Origin: Typhlomys cinereus
Lineage: Eukaryota; Chordata; Mammalia; Rodentia; Platacanthomyidae
DNA length: 64,000 nucleotides
Assembly (NCBI GenBank): GCA_023101885.1
Contig: JALPQD010000629.1
Coordinates: 686,080 to 750,079 of the forward strand
Direction of reading: 5' to 3'
Position 1 is the first letter of the stretch; each line of letters begins with the position of its first letter. The notes below the pieces were generated by a model that was given only the letters and a program-made list of their open reading frames with translations, had not been told where the DNA came from and ran no database searches. This document shows positions 41,955-53,110 of this stretch, one piece after another. The translations under genes and the position numbers were made by a program.

Positions 41955-42235
41955 TGTGTTGGTGTATTAGTTACTTTTCTCGTTGCTATGACAAAACGCC
42001 TGACACAAGCAATTCAAGGTTTATTCTGTCCCCCCCCCCAAGGGATTCAGTCCATCATGGCGGGCAGGGCAGGGGGCAGGAGCCTGAGGCGGCTGATCAC
42101 GTAGCATCCGCTCAGGATGCAGACAGAGATACCGGCTGGCACTCAGCTCATGTCCTCCTTTTCATTCAGCCCAGGACCCTAGCCCGGGGAAGATGCCGCC
42201 CACATTTAGGGTGAGTCTTCCTGCCTCGGTCCACC
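41955..42235 (-). mobile_element. Unclassified rodent interspersed repeat (GTTGCTATGACAAAAC family)
   Basis: GTATTAGTTACTTTTCTCGT, TGCTATGACAAAACGCC, AGGTTTATTCTG, CAGTCCATCATGGCGGGC and CCAGGACCCTAGCCCGGGG follow the block order of a very common rodent repeat, as seen less completely at 52640. Strand tentative. Confidence 0.65.
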
Positions 42236-42599
42236 TTATCTAGGAAAAAAATCCTTCATGCATTTGCCCAGAACTTCGCTCGCCTGGTGGTTCTGAGTCC
42301 CGGCAGGTAGATAGATGGTCACACCATGTAACTAGCACACTCAGCCTGAGTCTCACGGCTTGTCCAGGCATGGGAGGCTGAGATGGAAACCCAGTGGTTC
42401 AAGCCATCGGCCTCAGAATCCCCCTCTTGTCCCTCCCCAGGCTTAGTGGCACGGGATACCTCTTCACTACTCACCGCTGCCTGGGGCTGCCCTGCCGGGC
42501 CTCAGTTACCCCACACACACACATTCAAAGCTGCTGAGAATCTTCCAAGCCCCGAGATCCTGCATCTCACACCCCCTCCCCCCCGCTGGGACTGACCAT

Positions 42600-42870
42600 A
42601 GAACCAATATTACCATCATTAATTAAACACAGTGCTGAGCATGCAGGCCTCCTCTGGGGGTCTCCATGGACCCCAGAGCACATCCTACTTCCCCTACGCC
42701 CCGACACATATCTACAGTCTCAGCCCCCAAAGGTCCAGAGATGTTGGGAGCCTGAGCAAAATTAACTCATTTATCCAAGCTACCCTCTGGGGGCCTGGGA
42801 ACGCCTACATGGTGCCTTGGGTCTCGAAAATTAACCTGGCTCATCGTGTCTTCAGAATTAGAGTGTTAGC
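42600..42870. promoter_or_regulatory. Candidate regulatory AT islands
   Basis: ACCATCATTAATTAAACACAG (42610-42630), GCAAAATTAACTCATTTATC and TCGAAAATTAACCTGGC are spaced AT-rich blocks with ATTAA-type homeodomain cores in otherwise GC-rich DNA. No repeat signature. Confidence 0.3.
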
Positions 42871-43279
42871 AGAACTTTCTGGAATTCCCCAGTGGCCACA
42901 TGGCAGAACAGCTGAAGGGAACGGAGCCCAGGGGTGCGGGCAGGTGGCCGCGGTGGCAGAGGACCTCCGTGGCACGCAGGCTGTCGGGTCCTCGGAGCCC
43001 GGCGACCACTAACAGAACACCATGGCTGTTGTGGCTGAAGGACGACCATGAGCAAAAGGAGACTGGTGTGGATGGCTCCCCATGCTCCCCAATTTTGAGG
43101 GTACTTTCAGGGCAGCTAGGCATGGTCCAGAAACGCAGCTCCATGCACCTCTGTGGCCACAAGGGGGTCTCCTTTAGAGACCTCTGCACAGGTGAGGCTA
43201 GGATTCCTGACTTCTCCACAGAAAAGAATTTCAGGGTAAGTCAGCACCAAGCAGACTTGGGATTTATCTGAAGGCAGGG

Positions 43280-43596
43280 GCTTGGGGTGGGGCTCAGAGG
43301 GAAAATGCTGCCTTAAAGGACTGAGTTCGGTCTCCTAGACTGACATTAAAAAAAGAATTCTGGAGCTGGAGAGATGGCGCAGGGGTTAAGATTCTGTGTC
43401 ACAAGCAGAAGGTCCTGCGTTCGGATCCCAGGTGTCATATAAAAAACACCAGGCAGAAACCGCAGAGAGCTACACATCCTGCCCTGGGGGGCGGAGCCTG
43501 GGAAATCCCAGAGCGAAGCAAGGAGGAGGTAGAAGCAATCCAGGATGATTCCTGAAGTCACCTTTGGTCCTCCACAGGGACACATAGTGCCCTCTG

Positions 43597-43636
<40 letters not shown>

Positions 43637-43770
43637 TTAATATTTTTTTAAAAAATTTGGTATGGTGGTCCATGCTCATAACCCCAGGACTGAAAAAGCA
43701 GACCTTGGGGACTCCTGGATCAGCCCAGCCAGCCCAGATGCAAGTTCCAAGTCAGCCACCCTGTCGCAAA
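43280..43770 (+). mobile_element. ID-B1 (B4-type) SINE split by a younger SINE
   Basis: ID-like half at about 43280-43345 (TGGGGTGGGGCTCAGAGGGA, CTGAGTTCGGTCTCCTAG) and B1-like half at 43655-43770 (TGGTATGGTGGTCCATGCTC, ATAACCCCAGGACTG) are separated by the SINE at 43364-43640. The split reading is an inference. Confidence 0.5.
43364..43640 (+). mobile_element. tRNA-derived SINE (CA-tail subfamily)
   Basis: AGCTGGAGAGATGGCGCAGG head, TGCGTTCGGATCCCAGG B box, GGAGGTAGAAGCAATCCAGG, then CCCTCTGATACACAC and pure (CA) to 43634. Flanked by AAAAAAGAATT/AATATTTTTT A/T-rich sequence. Confidence 0.93.
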
Positions 43771-43779
43771 AAGCAAGGT

Positions 43780-44027
43780 GGGGCTGGGGAGACGGCTCAG
43801 GGGTTAAGCTTTTGCCTCACAAGCAGAAGGACTGAATTTGGATCCCAGATCCCACAAGAAAATGCCAGGCGGATGCGGCTCCAACTTGCAGTTCTGACCC
43901 TGGAAGGTGGAGTCTGAGAAATCCCAGAGCAAAGCGATAAGGAACAAGAGCAGAATTCCCTGGATGATTCCCGATGTCACCCTTGAGCCTCCACAGACAC
44001 ACACACTGCATGTCCTCCTGCACACAC

Positions 44028-44067
<40 letters not shown>
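43780..44067 (+). mobile_element. tRNA-derived SINE (CA-tail subfamily)
   Basis: GGGGCTGGGGAGACGGCTCA head, GAATTTGGATCCCAGATC B box, CTTGAGCCTCCACAGACAC, and a long (CA)n tail with CG interruptions (44022-44067). It lies only about 140 bp from the preceding copy in the same orientation. Confidence 0.93.
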
Positions 44068-44070
<3 letters not shown>

Positions 44071-45389
44071 CAAAGAGAATGTAACCTAACAGATTTCAGC
44101 ACAGGGTTAGCAGAAGGAGACACTCAGGTAAAGAACCACGCACCCGTGACTCTGGGCGCTTAGTGTCTCTGCAGCAGCCAAACCGTTTGGTGGCACTCAA
44201 GTTACCTGCTAAGAACTTTTTTTTATTATTCTTTGCTTTTTCAGTGAAATGGGGGGGGGCACCCAGGAAGTACCTCGGCTGAGACTACAACCCGTGAAGG
44301 TAAAACCAAGAAGTCGCAGGAGGAGCTGCTGGAGAGATCCCCTGGGAAAGGGTAGGCTCACAGGGGTGGGAAAGAGAGACCCCATGCTGTGTGACTCTCA
44401 GAATGTCTATTTGGACCCTGGAAAAGAATATGGTCTCCACATCGGCAGCCTCTACAGTCGATGTCGCTGATTGCATCGAAATTCTTGGTTCTCACAGGTG
44501 AGAGGTTTCAACCAACCCCCATGGGTGGGGGAAAGGAACCCCTCGCCCTGTCTCCTTGTCTTTCCCTCTGTTCCCCCCATTCTCTCATTTATCCGGCAGT
44601 CAGCACTCCTGACACATTTGCCGTGTGTCTAGCAGTGTTCTCAGCACACAGGAGACGAGACACCAAATCCTGGGGATCAAAGAGGTTTCCTTCCTTTGGC
44701 GGACACCTTCACCCACTTTTTTCTGTGACCTTGGGAAAAGTCCCTTTCCATCCCAGGGCACGGGGCCTCTGTTGATAGCAACTTAACATTTCTGGGATGC
44801 TTTTAGCTTTATCAAAATACCTTCCAATCCCTGCGACGCATCGGCGGTGGCAGCTGGTTTTATGATGGTGTCGATTAGACAAGAGAAAGGGGAACGGATC
44901 TGAAACGCACGGAGCTCCTTGGAAGTGCTCTCCAGGGAGAGCAACCCCGCCCAGCAAACCCTGGGATTCTCTGTGCACAAAGTCAGCTCCCAGGTAGCGG
45001 ATGACGGCTGTCATCTCAGATGATATTGGGGACTACACAGTCCCTGTGTCACCCAAGGACTGGGAGGGATTCCTTTATCTTTCCTTTTATTAAAAAAAAA
45101 AGTCGCCACTCTGAACATTTCAAAGATTCCCATAGAACTTTTCCAATTTATTTTTTGAAAAAAATGATTTCCTCCTCATCAATGGCTCAGCGGATGAACA
45201 GCCCTGGCGCAGCCTGCCGGCTCCCGCTCCTCCCTTACCCAAGAGGCAGGTGCTCCAGGCTGCTCGCTGCAAGGCGGCGCAGAGAGGTGGGGGCCCTGCC
45301 TCCTTCTTGCAACTCAGATCAGCTTTCATGACCAGAACAGGCTTCATGGGCTGCAGACTTAACACATTCCTGTCTCACACCCCTACCCT
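44068..45389. other. Intergenic sequence
   Basis: An AT-balanced stretch lies at 44775-44880 (TTTAGCTTTATCAAAATACC, GATGGTGTCGATTAGAC) without repeat signature. No gene. Confidence 0.35.
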
Positions 45390-45525
45390 CCCAGAAGACA
45401 CCCCATTTTACAGGTGAGTGGTGCTATAGGCAGCAAGACAGGAAGTCACTCAGCTGGCAGGCAGCTGAGCTGGACTTGAACCTGTCACCCTCTGAACCCA
45501 TGGGCTGTGTCGTCTCCCCTCACTG
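45390..45525 (+). mobile_element. MIR SINE
   Basis: CCCATTTTACAGGTGAGTGG, GAAGTCACTCAGCTGGCAGG and AGCTGGACTTGAACCTGTC are plus-strand MIR blocks. Confidence 0.75.
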
Positions 45526-45579
45526 CACCTCCACAGGGAGGCTGGGCTCCATGATGTGGAAAGAGAAAGGATGTCTGGA

Positions 45580-45765
45580 GGCTGGAGCTGACTTGGAAGA
45601 GCGTTTAGCCCACACAAAGCCCTGAGTTCTAATCCCAGAATGGAACAAACTGGGTCTGATGCTGCGTACCTGGAATCCCAGCACTCAGGAGGTGCAGGCA
45701 GGACAACCAGAGATCCAGGGAAGGGATGGACGACTCCTGTCCCTGTGACCTGGGTCCAGCTGCAG
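45580..45765 (+). mobile_element. ID-B1 dimeric SINE (B4-type)
   Basis: ID-like half (GAGCGTTTAGCCCACACAAA, CTGAGTTCTAATCCCAG) and B1 half (GATGCTGCGTACCTGGAATC, CCAGCACTCAGGAGGTGCAG). Confidence 0.8.
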
Positions 45766-46399
45766 CTGCCTGCACCATCTGAGATGCCTCCTCCCTTACC
45801 TGTGTCTGACGCAGCTGTGGGCGGGGCCCAGGCTTCAGGCCGACTGGCAGCTGTGTTTGCAGAGGGTGGGCCTGAGAAGTGTCATCAAGACTCCACAGGC
45901 TGCAGGCCTGCTCATGTCCCATTGGCCAAAGCTGATCTCTCCCAGAGAGTCTGTGGGAGGAGCCCAGAGGGAGGACAATGGTGTGTGAGCTGTGTCCCAC
46001 CTAGCAAGCGGTCTCTCCCAGGGGCGGAGCCCACCCCTCTAACTTGTTTTCCACCTGGTGTGTCACAGAGCCCAGGGAGGGCTGGCAACCCACTACCCAC
46101 AGCTGGACAGTCCTGACCAGGCTTGTCTCTCTTTCCTAGTGTCACCCCTCTACCCCCAATTCCCTCAGCGTGACCCCTGAAATCTTGTCCTGAAAACTAC
46201 AAGCCCTGGGCAGTTTTAGGGAAACCTAAGTGATAACAGCAGCACCCAGAGTTGGAACCGGAGCACAGGGTTGACTCTGCCCCGTCGGCTCCGGGGAGGA
46301 GCAGCCGGGATCGAACAGGATGTGCTGGCAGCGGAGACGCAGAGCCGCGGAGGGCTGTGTGCAGAGGAGCTGGGTCAGCACAGCGCAGCAGCTCTGAGC

Positions 46400-46515
46400 T
46401 CCGACATGGGGGCTAGCCTGGTCTTCCTGTGAGCCTCCAAAGTGGGGGCTAGCCTGGTCTCCCTCAGCCTCCGGGGTCAGGGGCTAGCCTGGTCTCCCTT
46501 GGAGTCTCCAGAGTG
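46400..46515. repeat. Three-copy 36-bp tandem repeat
   Basis: GGGGCTAGCCTGGTCT recurs with a spacing of about 36-40 bp, each followed by a CCTCCR-containing spacer. Confidence 0.8.
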
Positions 46516-46734
46516 GTGGTCAGCTGGATCTCCTACATGGACTCAACTAGTTTGGGGGTGATGAGCTGTCAGGAAGCCTCACAGAGACAGGAAGACCCTG
46601 CACAAGTTTCTCCAGGTTAGGGATGACCCCCCTTCCCGCCCCCCACCATCAGCCCTCCCAAACACATCCAGAACCCCCAGGGCGCTATTTAAAATCTACT
46701 GGCCCGAAGCTGATCCCTCCTCCTCCTCCTTTTC

Positions 46735-46889
46735 CCAGTTCTATTTTTACCAATTATGCAAATCTTTCATCAAGGCCTGGGCCAAGCAGGCGAGAAATGG
46801 GACTGTGTTCAGGACAGGGAGGGAGCGACAGATTCGGCCACGGGCTCCTGGACAAATCAGCTAATTGCTTTTTCCAACCCCAGAGGAGT

Positions 46890-46890
<1 letters not shown>
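46735..46890. promoter_or_regulatory. Candidate element with octamer-like ATTATGCAAAT
   Basis: TTACCAATTATGCAAATC (46748-46765) joins a homeodomain core to ATGCAAAT, the octamer motif bound by POU proteins. CAGCTAATTGCTTTTTCC follows at 46858-46875. No repeat signature. Regulatory role is inferred. Confidence 0.4.
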
Positions 46891-46941
<51 letters not shown>

Positions 46942-46942
46942 T
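46891..46942. repeat. (TG)n microsatellite
   Basis: About 45 bp of pure (TG) ending in TATGTGTG. Confidence 0.97.
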
Positions 46943-47204
46943 AACAGGCTCAGAAAGAACACAGTCCCGGTCAGCGGTCGGCTGTGCCTTGCTGAGGCGC
47001 CCCGAGCCCTGTGCCACTCAGCAGAGACAGGACTCAGATCCTGCAGGGGAGGGGACACGGGGGGGGGGGAGCTGGGGACATGAGGGGCCCCAGGGAGGGA
47101 GCACAGGTCCATTTGGGTCAAAGGCACTTGGCATCAACCACGGCAGAGGGCTGCTCCCTGCCAAGCTCCCCCATGGGTTCTTAATGCTTTTTTAATAACA
47201 GCAT

Positions 47205-47400
47205 CGGGACAGGGGACATGGCTTGGCGACGGGCAGAGTGCCCGCTGGCAGTCAGGGAGCCCCGCTTCAAACTTCAGAACCACATAAACCGGGTGCGGCG
47301 GTGTCTTCCCAGCACTGGGGAGGTGGGGACAGAGGATTTTGAGGTGAGGTGGTCCGCCACAGCCTGGGCTAGATGGAGGATAACTCTGGCGCTGTGCACG
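47205..47400 (+). mobile_element. ID-B1 dimeric SINE (B4-type)
   Basis: GACATGGCTTGGCGACGGGC head, then GGGTGCGGCGGTGTCTTCCC, AGCACTGGGGAGGTGGGGAC and CAGCCTGGGCTAGATGG. Confidence 0.75.
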
Positions 47401-47954
47401 GTGTCCCGGGCACTCAAAGCTTCACAGTCAGTCCTCGGAGTGACGTCACACTGAAGCGTGTTCACCAAGAGCAGAGACCCAGGCAACAGGACTCACTCGC
47501 CTGTGTGCCCAGAACCCCAGGGAGTCCACACACCTCCATTTGCCCAACTCAAATTCAAGGACAACCTGGAGCTGGATTGACCGCCGGATTAAAAGGCCCT
47601 GCTGGGTTGTCTAAGCAACCCAGGATGCCAGTGTCTCTGGGTGAGGGGTCGCGGCCACCCACAATTCAGTTGCTGCCAACATCAGTGCTGCTCATGCTGT
47701 GACCTGCCCAGGGAAGGCAAGACTGGGAGGTCCTGGACCCCTCCCACCTCCTCTATTCTTGAGGCGCCCAGGGTCTCAGGGAATGTGACTGGCATCCCAG
47801 AGGCCTTCGGGGCGGGGCCGGAGCCATCCTGTGCAGAGCAGCACCCTCCCTCTCAGGAGCACTCCAGCGGCTGAGGGAGGAGTCCCTGCCCCAGAGCCTT
47901 GTTTGATCTTCAGTATCAAGCCCCTGGATTTAAGACACACCAACCCCAGTGCTC

Positions 47955-48090
47955 CAGGGGGTTCATCTAAACATGATTAAACAACCATTAGGCCTCTGCA
48001 GTTGGGAAATGGAGATTTACAGACTTGCAAACCTCTATTTAAATGCAAATGTTGTTTTGTGCGGAAGGAGCCGTTTTAAAGGCACCGCCT
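47955..48090. promoter_or_regulatory. Candidate conserved element with octamer motif
   Basis: AACATGATTAAACAACCATT (47969-47988), CTATTTAAATGCAAATGTTG (48032-48051) with ATGCAAAT, and CCGTTTTAAAGGC. AT-rich in GC-rich surroundings, no repeat signature. Function inferred. Confidence 0.4.
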
Positions 48091-48509
48091 GGGCCAGTGA
48101 ATCTGGGCAGGGGTGGGGTCACCAGAACAGGACCAGACTGGGGGTCAGGGCCGAGGGTCCTGGGGTAGGAGGAGAGGGGTTCCTAGACCTCGGCTTTCCT
48201 TCCTGCCTACGCTGGGCAGATGTTAACCGCTGGCACTTGGCCTCGTGACCTCCACAAGGTCACTGCTGGGAACTCACAGGCAGCAGCCCACTAGACTCTC
48301 CAGCTCAGAGAAGGGCAGGCCCTGTATTGATCAATCACTATGGGACCCCTAAGAGAACCCCCCATCCCAGGGCATAGTCACAGAGAATGGAACAATCTGC
48401 CACTCACGTGGGGAGAATAACAACGTTGGGTGCTTATTGTGGACCAAGCAGAGAACAGTTTCCACCTCCCTCTGAAGCAAGGAGGGAGATTTTGGAATCT
48501 TTCCACCTC

Positions 48510-48605
48510 CCTTATTTTTATGAGCGCTGGGGATGGGAATGGAACCCAGGGCCTCATGCATGCTTGGTAAGTGCTGTACCTCTCTGCTGCCGCACCCTCA
48601 ATCTT
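48510..48605 (-). mobile_element. ID-like SINE
   Basis: GCTGGGGATGGGAATGGAAC, CAGGGCCTCATGCATGCTTG, GGTAAGTGCTGTACCTCTC is a minus-strand ID element lacking a clear poly(A) tail. Confidence 0.75.
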
Positions 48606-50380
48606 GGAACCCCATCTTCACCTCCAGGTTAGGAAAGAACCAACTCTTCTCCAAGATTTGATCCAGGTCTCTTGACTCCACAAACCAAGCCCTCAATGAC
48701 CCCTCTGTCCCTAACCTCCTGTATGGTCTTTGGGAGCAACCTGCCCTCTCTGGGGTTCTGCTTCTGGATCTCAAATGGGGTAATGGACAGAGGAGACAGG
48801 AGAAGAGCTGGAGAGTAGGGGACAGAATCCAGGCTGAAACAGGAGGTGGGAGACTCCTGGGGGAAAGGTGCACCGCAAGCTCTTTTGATCCCAAGGTCAA
48901 ATTGGCGACTTGTGGGACTGTCTGGCAGCACCAGAGCCTTGAGGTGCCAGCCGGAGTGACTGTGGTGATCTGGGACGGAGGGCGTCAGGGGCCACGACCA
49001 GGAAATCGACTGTGCCTGAGTGCGGGGTGCTGTGCTGAGTGGGTCTGTCGCACTTCACGCTTTCCTCACAGCGATCACGTTACGTTGACTCTCAGGGTTC
49101 CATTTGCACCAACAGCAAAGGAGGGAGGAGCTTGCCCAAGACCCTGACCAGTTCCTCATACCCCACCCCCAGCCCTGGAGCAGGGGACCCCAGAAAGCCA
49201 ATGAAGCCTGGTGTGCTCAGAACTATGGGTTGTCCTGCGCTGACCCAGGATGGGACGAATGGGCAGAAAGGTGGGGAACTGGAGGAGGGGGAACAGGGGA
49301 CATTTCCTGACAGGTGGAGTTCCGTCCCCAAGGATCAGGCCAGGCAGCCACTCAGTCCAGTGATCTAACTGCGCTCAGCCGCAGAGACCCAGAGAGCCCT
49401 CGTCCCCCCTCCACGGAGGAAAAGCTTTCTTCCCAGGACTGAGGGGGTCCACTGCCCCCAATGGGCTCACTTCTGGTCACATGGTGGCCTCTGACCTCCC
49501 TGGACACTTTTACTGGGGGGGAGGATCAGACTCCAGGGCCTCTGGCACACAGATGGTTCTTGCCCCCGTGCTGTGCCCTACCAGGCTGCCCAGCAGTGCC
49601 AAGGAGCACGGGGGGGGGGCAAAGAGGAGGGGCAGGGGGACGGGGGTTCAGAGGCATGCGCCATCTGCAGCCTTCTCTCCCCTTCCCTGCCCCGGACCGC
49701 CGTGCCTCCCGCTGAATCTGTGGCACATTTACCTCTGACCTTTGGCCCAGGTGACAGAACCACAAGGTGAGAGAAGCCAAGGTCAGCTCCGTAAAGGGTT
49801 CTGCCATCCCCTTGGGCACACGCTGGGGCTGATGGGGAGGAGGGCAGAGGCTCTGCTCCAGCCTCCGCGTCTAGGCAGGATTGGGGTGTGGGGCAGGGCG
49901 GGGTGGCCCATCCGCTCCTTGGCCAGGAGTTTGCAGGGGAAGAAGTCAGGTCTGGGATGTGCTGAACCACAGGTCAAGGTTCGAGGACCACCACCCACCT
50001 TGCACTAAGACCTCAAACAAGCACTCTTTCTCCTCTTGGAATCTCAGTTTGCTCATCTGTCCAGTGGGTACCTTGGCGACCCCTTCTGCTTTCTCGGATG
50101 CCACCAAAGTGGCTGGCCAAGAGCACAGTGTGGCCATAAAGAGGAAACCAGGAACAGCGCAGGGCAGGGAACAAGCCGGAGGGAAGCAGCTGAGCTGCCA
50201 GAGGGCGGAGGCTGGGCGCAGACGGGAGGCGGAAGCAGGTAAGCGCATGTTAAAAAGGGGGCGCCAGATGCCTGCCCATCAATCTGCTATCTTGTCCTCT
50301 GTCCTCGCCTCCCAGCCCTCCTCGCCCTGTGGATAATTGGGAAGGACACCAATAGGAGGCCCCCTCCTCCCTCGGCCCTG
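48606..50380. other. Intergenic unique sequence
   Basis: GC-rich; contains a MIR-like fragment at 50005-50080 (CTCAGTTTGCTCATCTGTCC). A G-run of 8-9 bases lies at about 49610-49619. No gene. Confidence 0.4.
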
Positions 50381-50665
50381 GATTCTTTTGTTTGAAGTTC
50401 TCCTGGTGAATTAAGCAGGCGGCTGCGGGGAGCACGGGCCGGGATCGCTTTATTATTGATGAGAGATGACGGGTCCTCGGCTGACAGCCTGCCTAAGAGA
50501 TATGATTAGCTTGTAAAAAATTAATCGCCGTTCTTGGGGAGGACACCAGTTAAAGCCCCCGAGGAGCGGTGTTATCCATGTACCCTAATTTCAGGGGACT
50601 TTGAAAAGGTTTTAGTGCAACTCGGAGGAGACAATTACATTCAATTAGAGTCACGGGTGCTGAAA
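50380..50665. promoter_or_regulatory. Strong candidate conserved noncoding element
   Basis: About 285 bp with many homeodomain-like cores and low repeat similarity: CCTGGTGAATTAAGCAGG, GCTTTATTATTGATGAGAGA, GAGATATGATTAGCTTG, TAAAAAATTAATCGCC and CAATTACATTCAATTAGAG. TTATTGATGA and TGATTAGC resemble PBX/HOX- or OTX-type sites. The block has sharp borders in GC-rich DNA about 20.5 kb downstream of IGSF21. Enhancer function is an inference from composition. Confidence 0.5.
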
Positions 50666-51700
50666 TGCCTCTCCCATCTTGGGGGGTCAGAGAGGGGGAG
50701 GAGAGAGGAGGAGGAGGGGCTAGAAGGCTGAGCAGCACCCCCCCATTCCCACAGTCTGACAGTGAGCTCATCCTCACCTGTGGCCTCCCTAACATGGGTG
50801 ACTCACAAGCTTGTTGGGGCTGTAGCTCAGGCCTCTCCCCAAAACCACCGTAGCCCAGTGTAACCATCTCTGTGTCCACATTGTCCTTGGGACGCCGCAC
50901 AGGCACCTCCAGATGTCCCCTCGAGATGGTATGCCAATACCCGGCCATCCCCAGGCACCCCCTGCTACCAGACCCTAGAACCTGCTGAGTAAACTTGGAA
51001 ATGCTCCGTGGTAGAGCCCCTCCACTTCCACCACCTCCCCCCTAATTCTTCTCTCCACTGCTCTTCAGGCATCTGGATGAAGGAGACGCCCCCTCCCGGG
51101 TTTCAGACGTGTCTTTTCCATGCCTCACCCCTCTGTGGTTCTCTGGGGATGAGAACTCCCCCTCCCCGCCATGAACGCACACACGCACACACTCTGCCTT
51201 TATCCAAATTCAACCCTGGGATTCCTATGATGTTGGGAGTCAGGGGCACAGTTTGTAGGTAAACTCCCCTGGGGGCAGACTCCTCTACAATGAAGCAACT
51301 GAGCGGACCCTCCCACCACTACCCATCCCCCCCCCCAGCAGAAGTTGGTTTTGCTAAAAAGCATCTGAGGCTCCCTTGGACGCCCAAGGCGAGGAAAAGC
51401 AAATGAAAACCCAGCATGGCTGCCTTTTTTCTATTACTTGACTGTACATCTGCCTCCCCCAATAGGAACAAGCCTCATGAAGCGAGAAGGAAGGAGGGAG
51501 GGTAGAAGCCTGTCCACCTAGACTTCTCTACGGAGCTCCCTGCTGGCCACTGTGCAGTGTGCTCAGCCAGTGGACGGGACAAAGGCTGTCCCTTGGCCGC
51601 TTGTCCTTGGCAAAGTCACCCTCCTTTCTTCTCCCTTTGCCCAGATTCTGAATTCCCAAGCAAAGTCACTCTCATGTGACTGAAGATGTTCTTTAGATGT
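50666..51700. other. Intergenic unique sequence
   Basis: No gene or named repeat recognised. Confidence 0.35.
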
Positions 51701-52490
51701 ACAGACCCAGAGCTTCCGGTGATGTCAGAGAGCATCGGCTTGTGTGACGCCTCCTGCAGTCCTCATGAAGTGCCATGGAACACGAAGCAGGAAGTGCGCG
51801 GGGTTCACCTTGCAGATGGGTAACCGGATTCCCAGCACCATGTCCACGTTGGATGCTGCTATGGTTGCATTTTTGTGTCACCTGACAGTTGCAGACTGTT
51901 TGGGCCACAGCTGTGGAATGATAATGGTTGGAATGGCCCCTGAACAAGTCTGCAGGGACTTGACTGATTGCTGTGGAGAACCCAGCCCATAGTGGGTGGT
52001 GCTTTCCAGTGATGGACCGGATAATAGGAGGTGCAAGGGGGAGGGACTTGTCCTTATCTGGTGTCGACTTGCTGTACAGTCATTCTGTAAGCGTAGTTTG
52101 CTTTTAGAGCATCATGGTCTTCTTTTTGCTGCTGCTGCTGCCTCCGTCCTTGGCTGACTCGGAGCTCCACCTTTTCCACCACGTTGTTGCTGTTCCCGCC
52201 GCCTTCGGAGCCTGGTCTCTGGGCCTCGCTGCTGTTCGCTGCTCATCGCCGACGTCGGAGCCCAGCTGTTCTTCATCCACATCAACCCAGCATCTTCGAC
52301 CCTCCGGAGGAGCAAAGGCTTGAGACCTTCTCGGGATCTGTTGGCTTTGTGGAACATTGCAGTCAAGAACGAGGCTGCTGTGGATAGCTACCTTGAAGGA
52401 CACTTTTTATTATGAGTTATTTTATTAAACTTATTTATGTATATTACATTCTATAGATTCTCTTTCTTCAGAGAACCCTGACTAATACGA
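51700..52490 (+). mobile_element. Unclassified long interspersed repeat with LTR-like end
   Basis: The block ends in TTATTTTATTAAACTTATTT and CTTCAGAGAACCCTGACTAA, an ending shared by many rodent interspersed repeats. GAGAACCCAGCCCATAGTGG (51976-51995) resembles their inner part. A CTG-rich patch (52125-52143) gives a signal-peptide-like frame that I do not accept as a gene. Confidence 0.5.
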
Positions 52491-52639
52491 ACGCAGTCGC
52501 GCGCCCCTATGACCCCAGCACCGTGGGAGGGTCCCCGGGGCTTGCTGGCCAGCTGGTCCAGCTGACCTTCTCTCTGTATAAAAGCCCCTTTGTGCACCGA
52601 GCTTCCCAAAGGACTTTTTTTTTATTTGAAAAGATGGTG

Positions 52640-53110
52640 TCTTATTTTTTTTCTGTCGCTGTGATTAAAACACTCCGTGTCACAGTTACTCTGCATGTCA
52701 CAGATAGATTCAAGACCAAACAGCTTAAGGGTGGACAAGGGGGTTTTATTTTACCTACAACTGCTGGGCCACATCTCTCAGTCCAGCTTGACAGGGGAGC
52801 TCAGACCAACACCAGGGCAGAGGCAACCGGTCACACCATATCCACACGACTGCCGAGAGAGGGGCAATCCTCACGTGCCAGACCAGCATGTCTGGCCAAG
52901 TACACTGAAGGATGCCGACTCCCTGAATCACTTCCTTCCACCTTATCCACCTGTCCAGGGAAAAGTCCCACTCACAACAGACTGGGCCTTCTCCATCTAT
53001 TAGACTGTCTCCTGCAGATTTGCTCAGGGTTTAACCCAACTACTAATCCTTCACACCTGTGCCCAGAAATTGACCCTTCAATTGTCAACTTGTATCTAAC
53101 CATGACACCC
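52640..53110 (-). mobile_element. Unclassified rodent interspersed repeat, copy 2
   Basis: CTGTCGCTGTGATTAAAACA, GGGGGTTTTATTTTACC, GTCCAGCTTGACAGGGGAGC, ACCAACACCAGGGC, GCATGTCTGGCCAAGTACAC and TTTAACCCAACTACTAATCC align in order with the repeat at 4170-4560. Strand tentative. Confidence 0.7.

Noticed and set aside
52114..52323. Open frame starting with a leucine-rich, signal-peptide-like stretch
   Set aside because: It lies in an interspersed repeat with a CTG-rich patch, has no splice or homology support, and the hydrophobic start follows from the CTG repeats.
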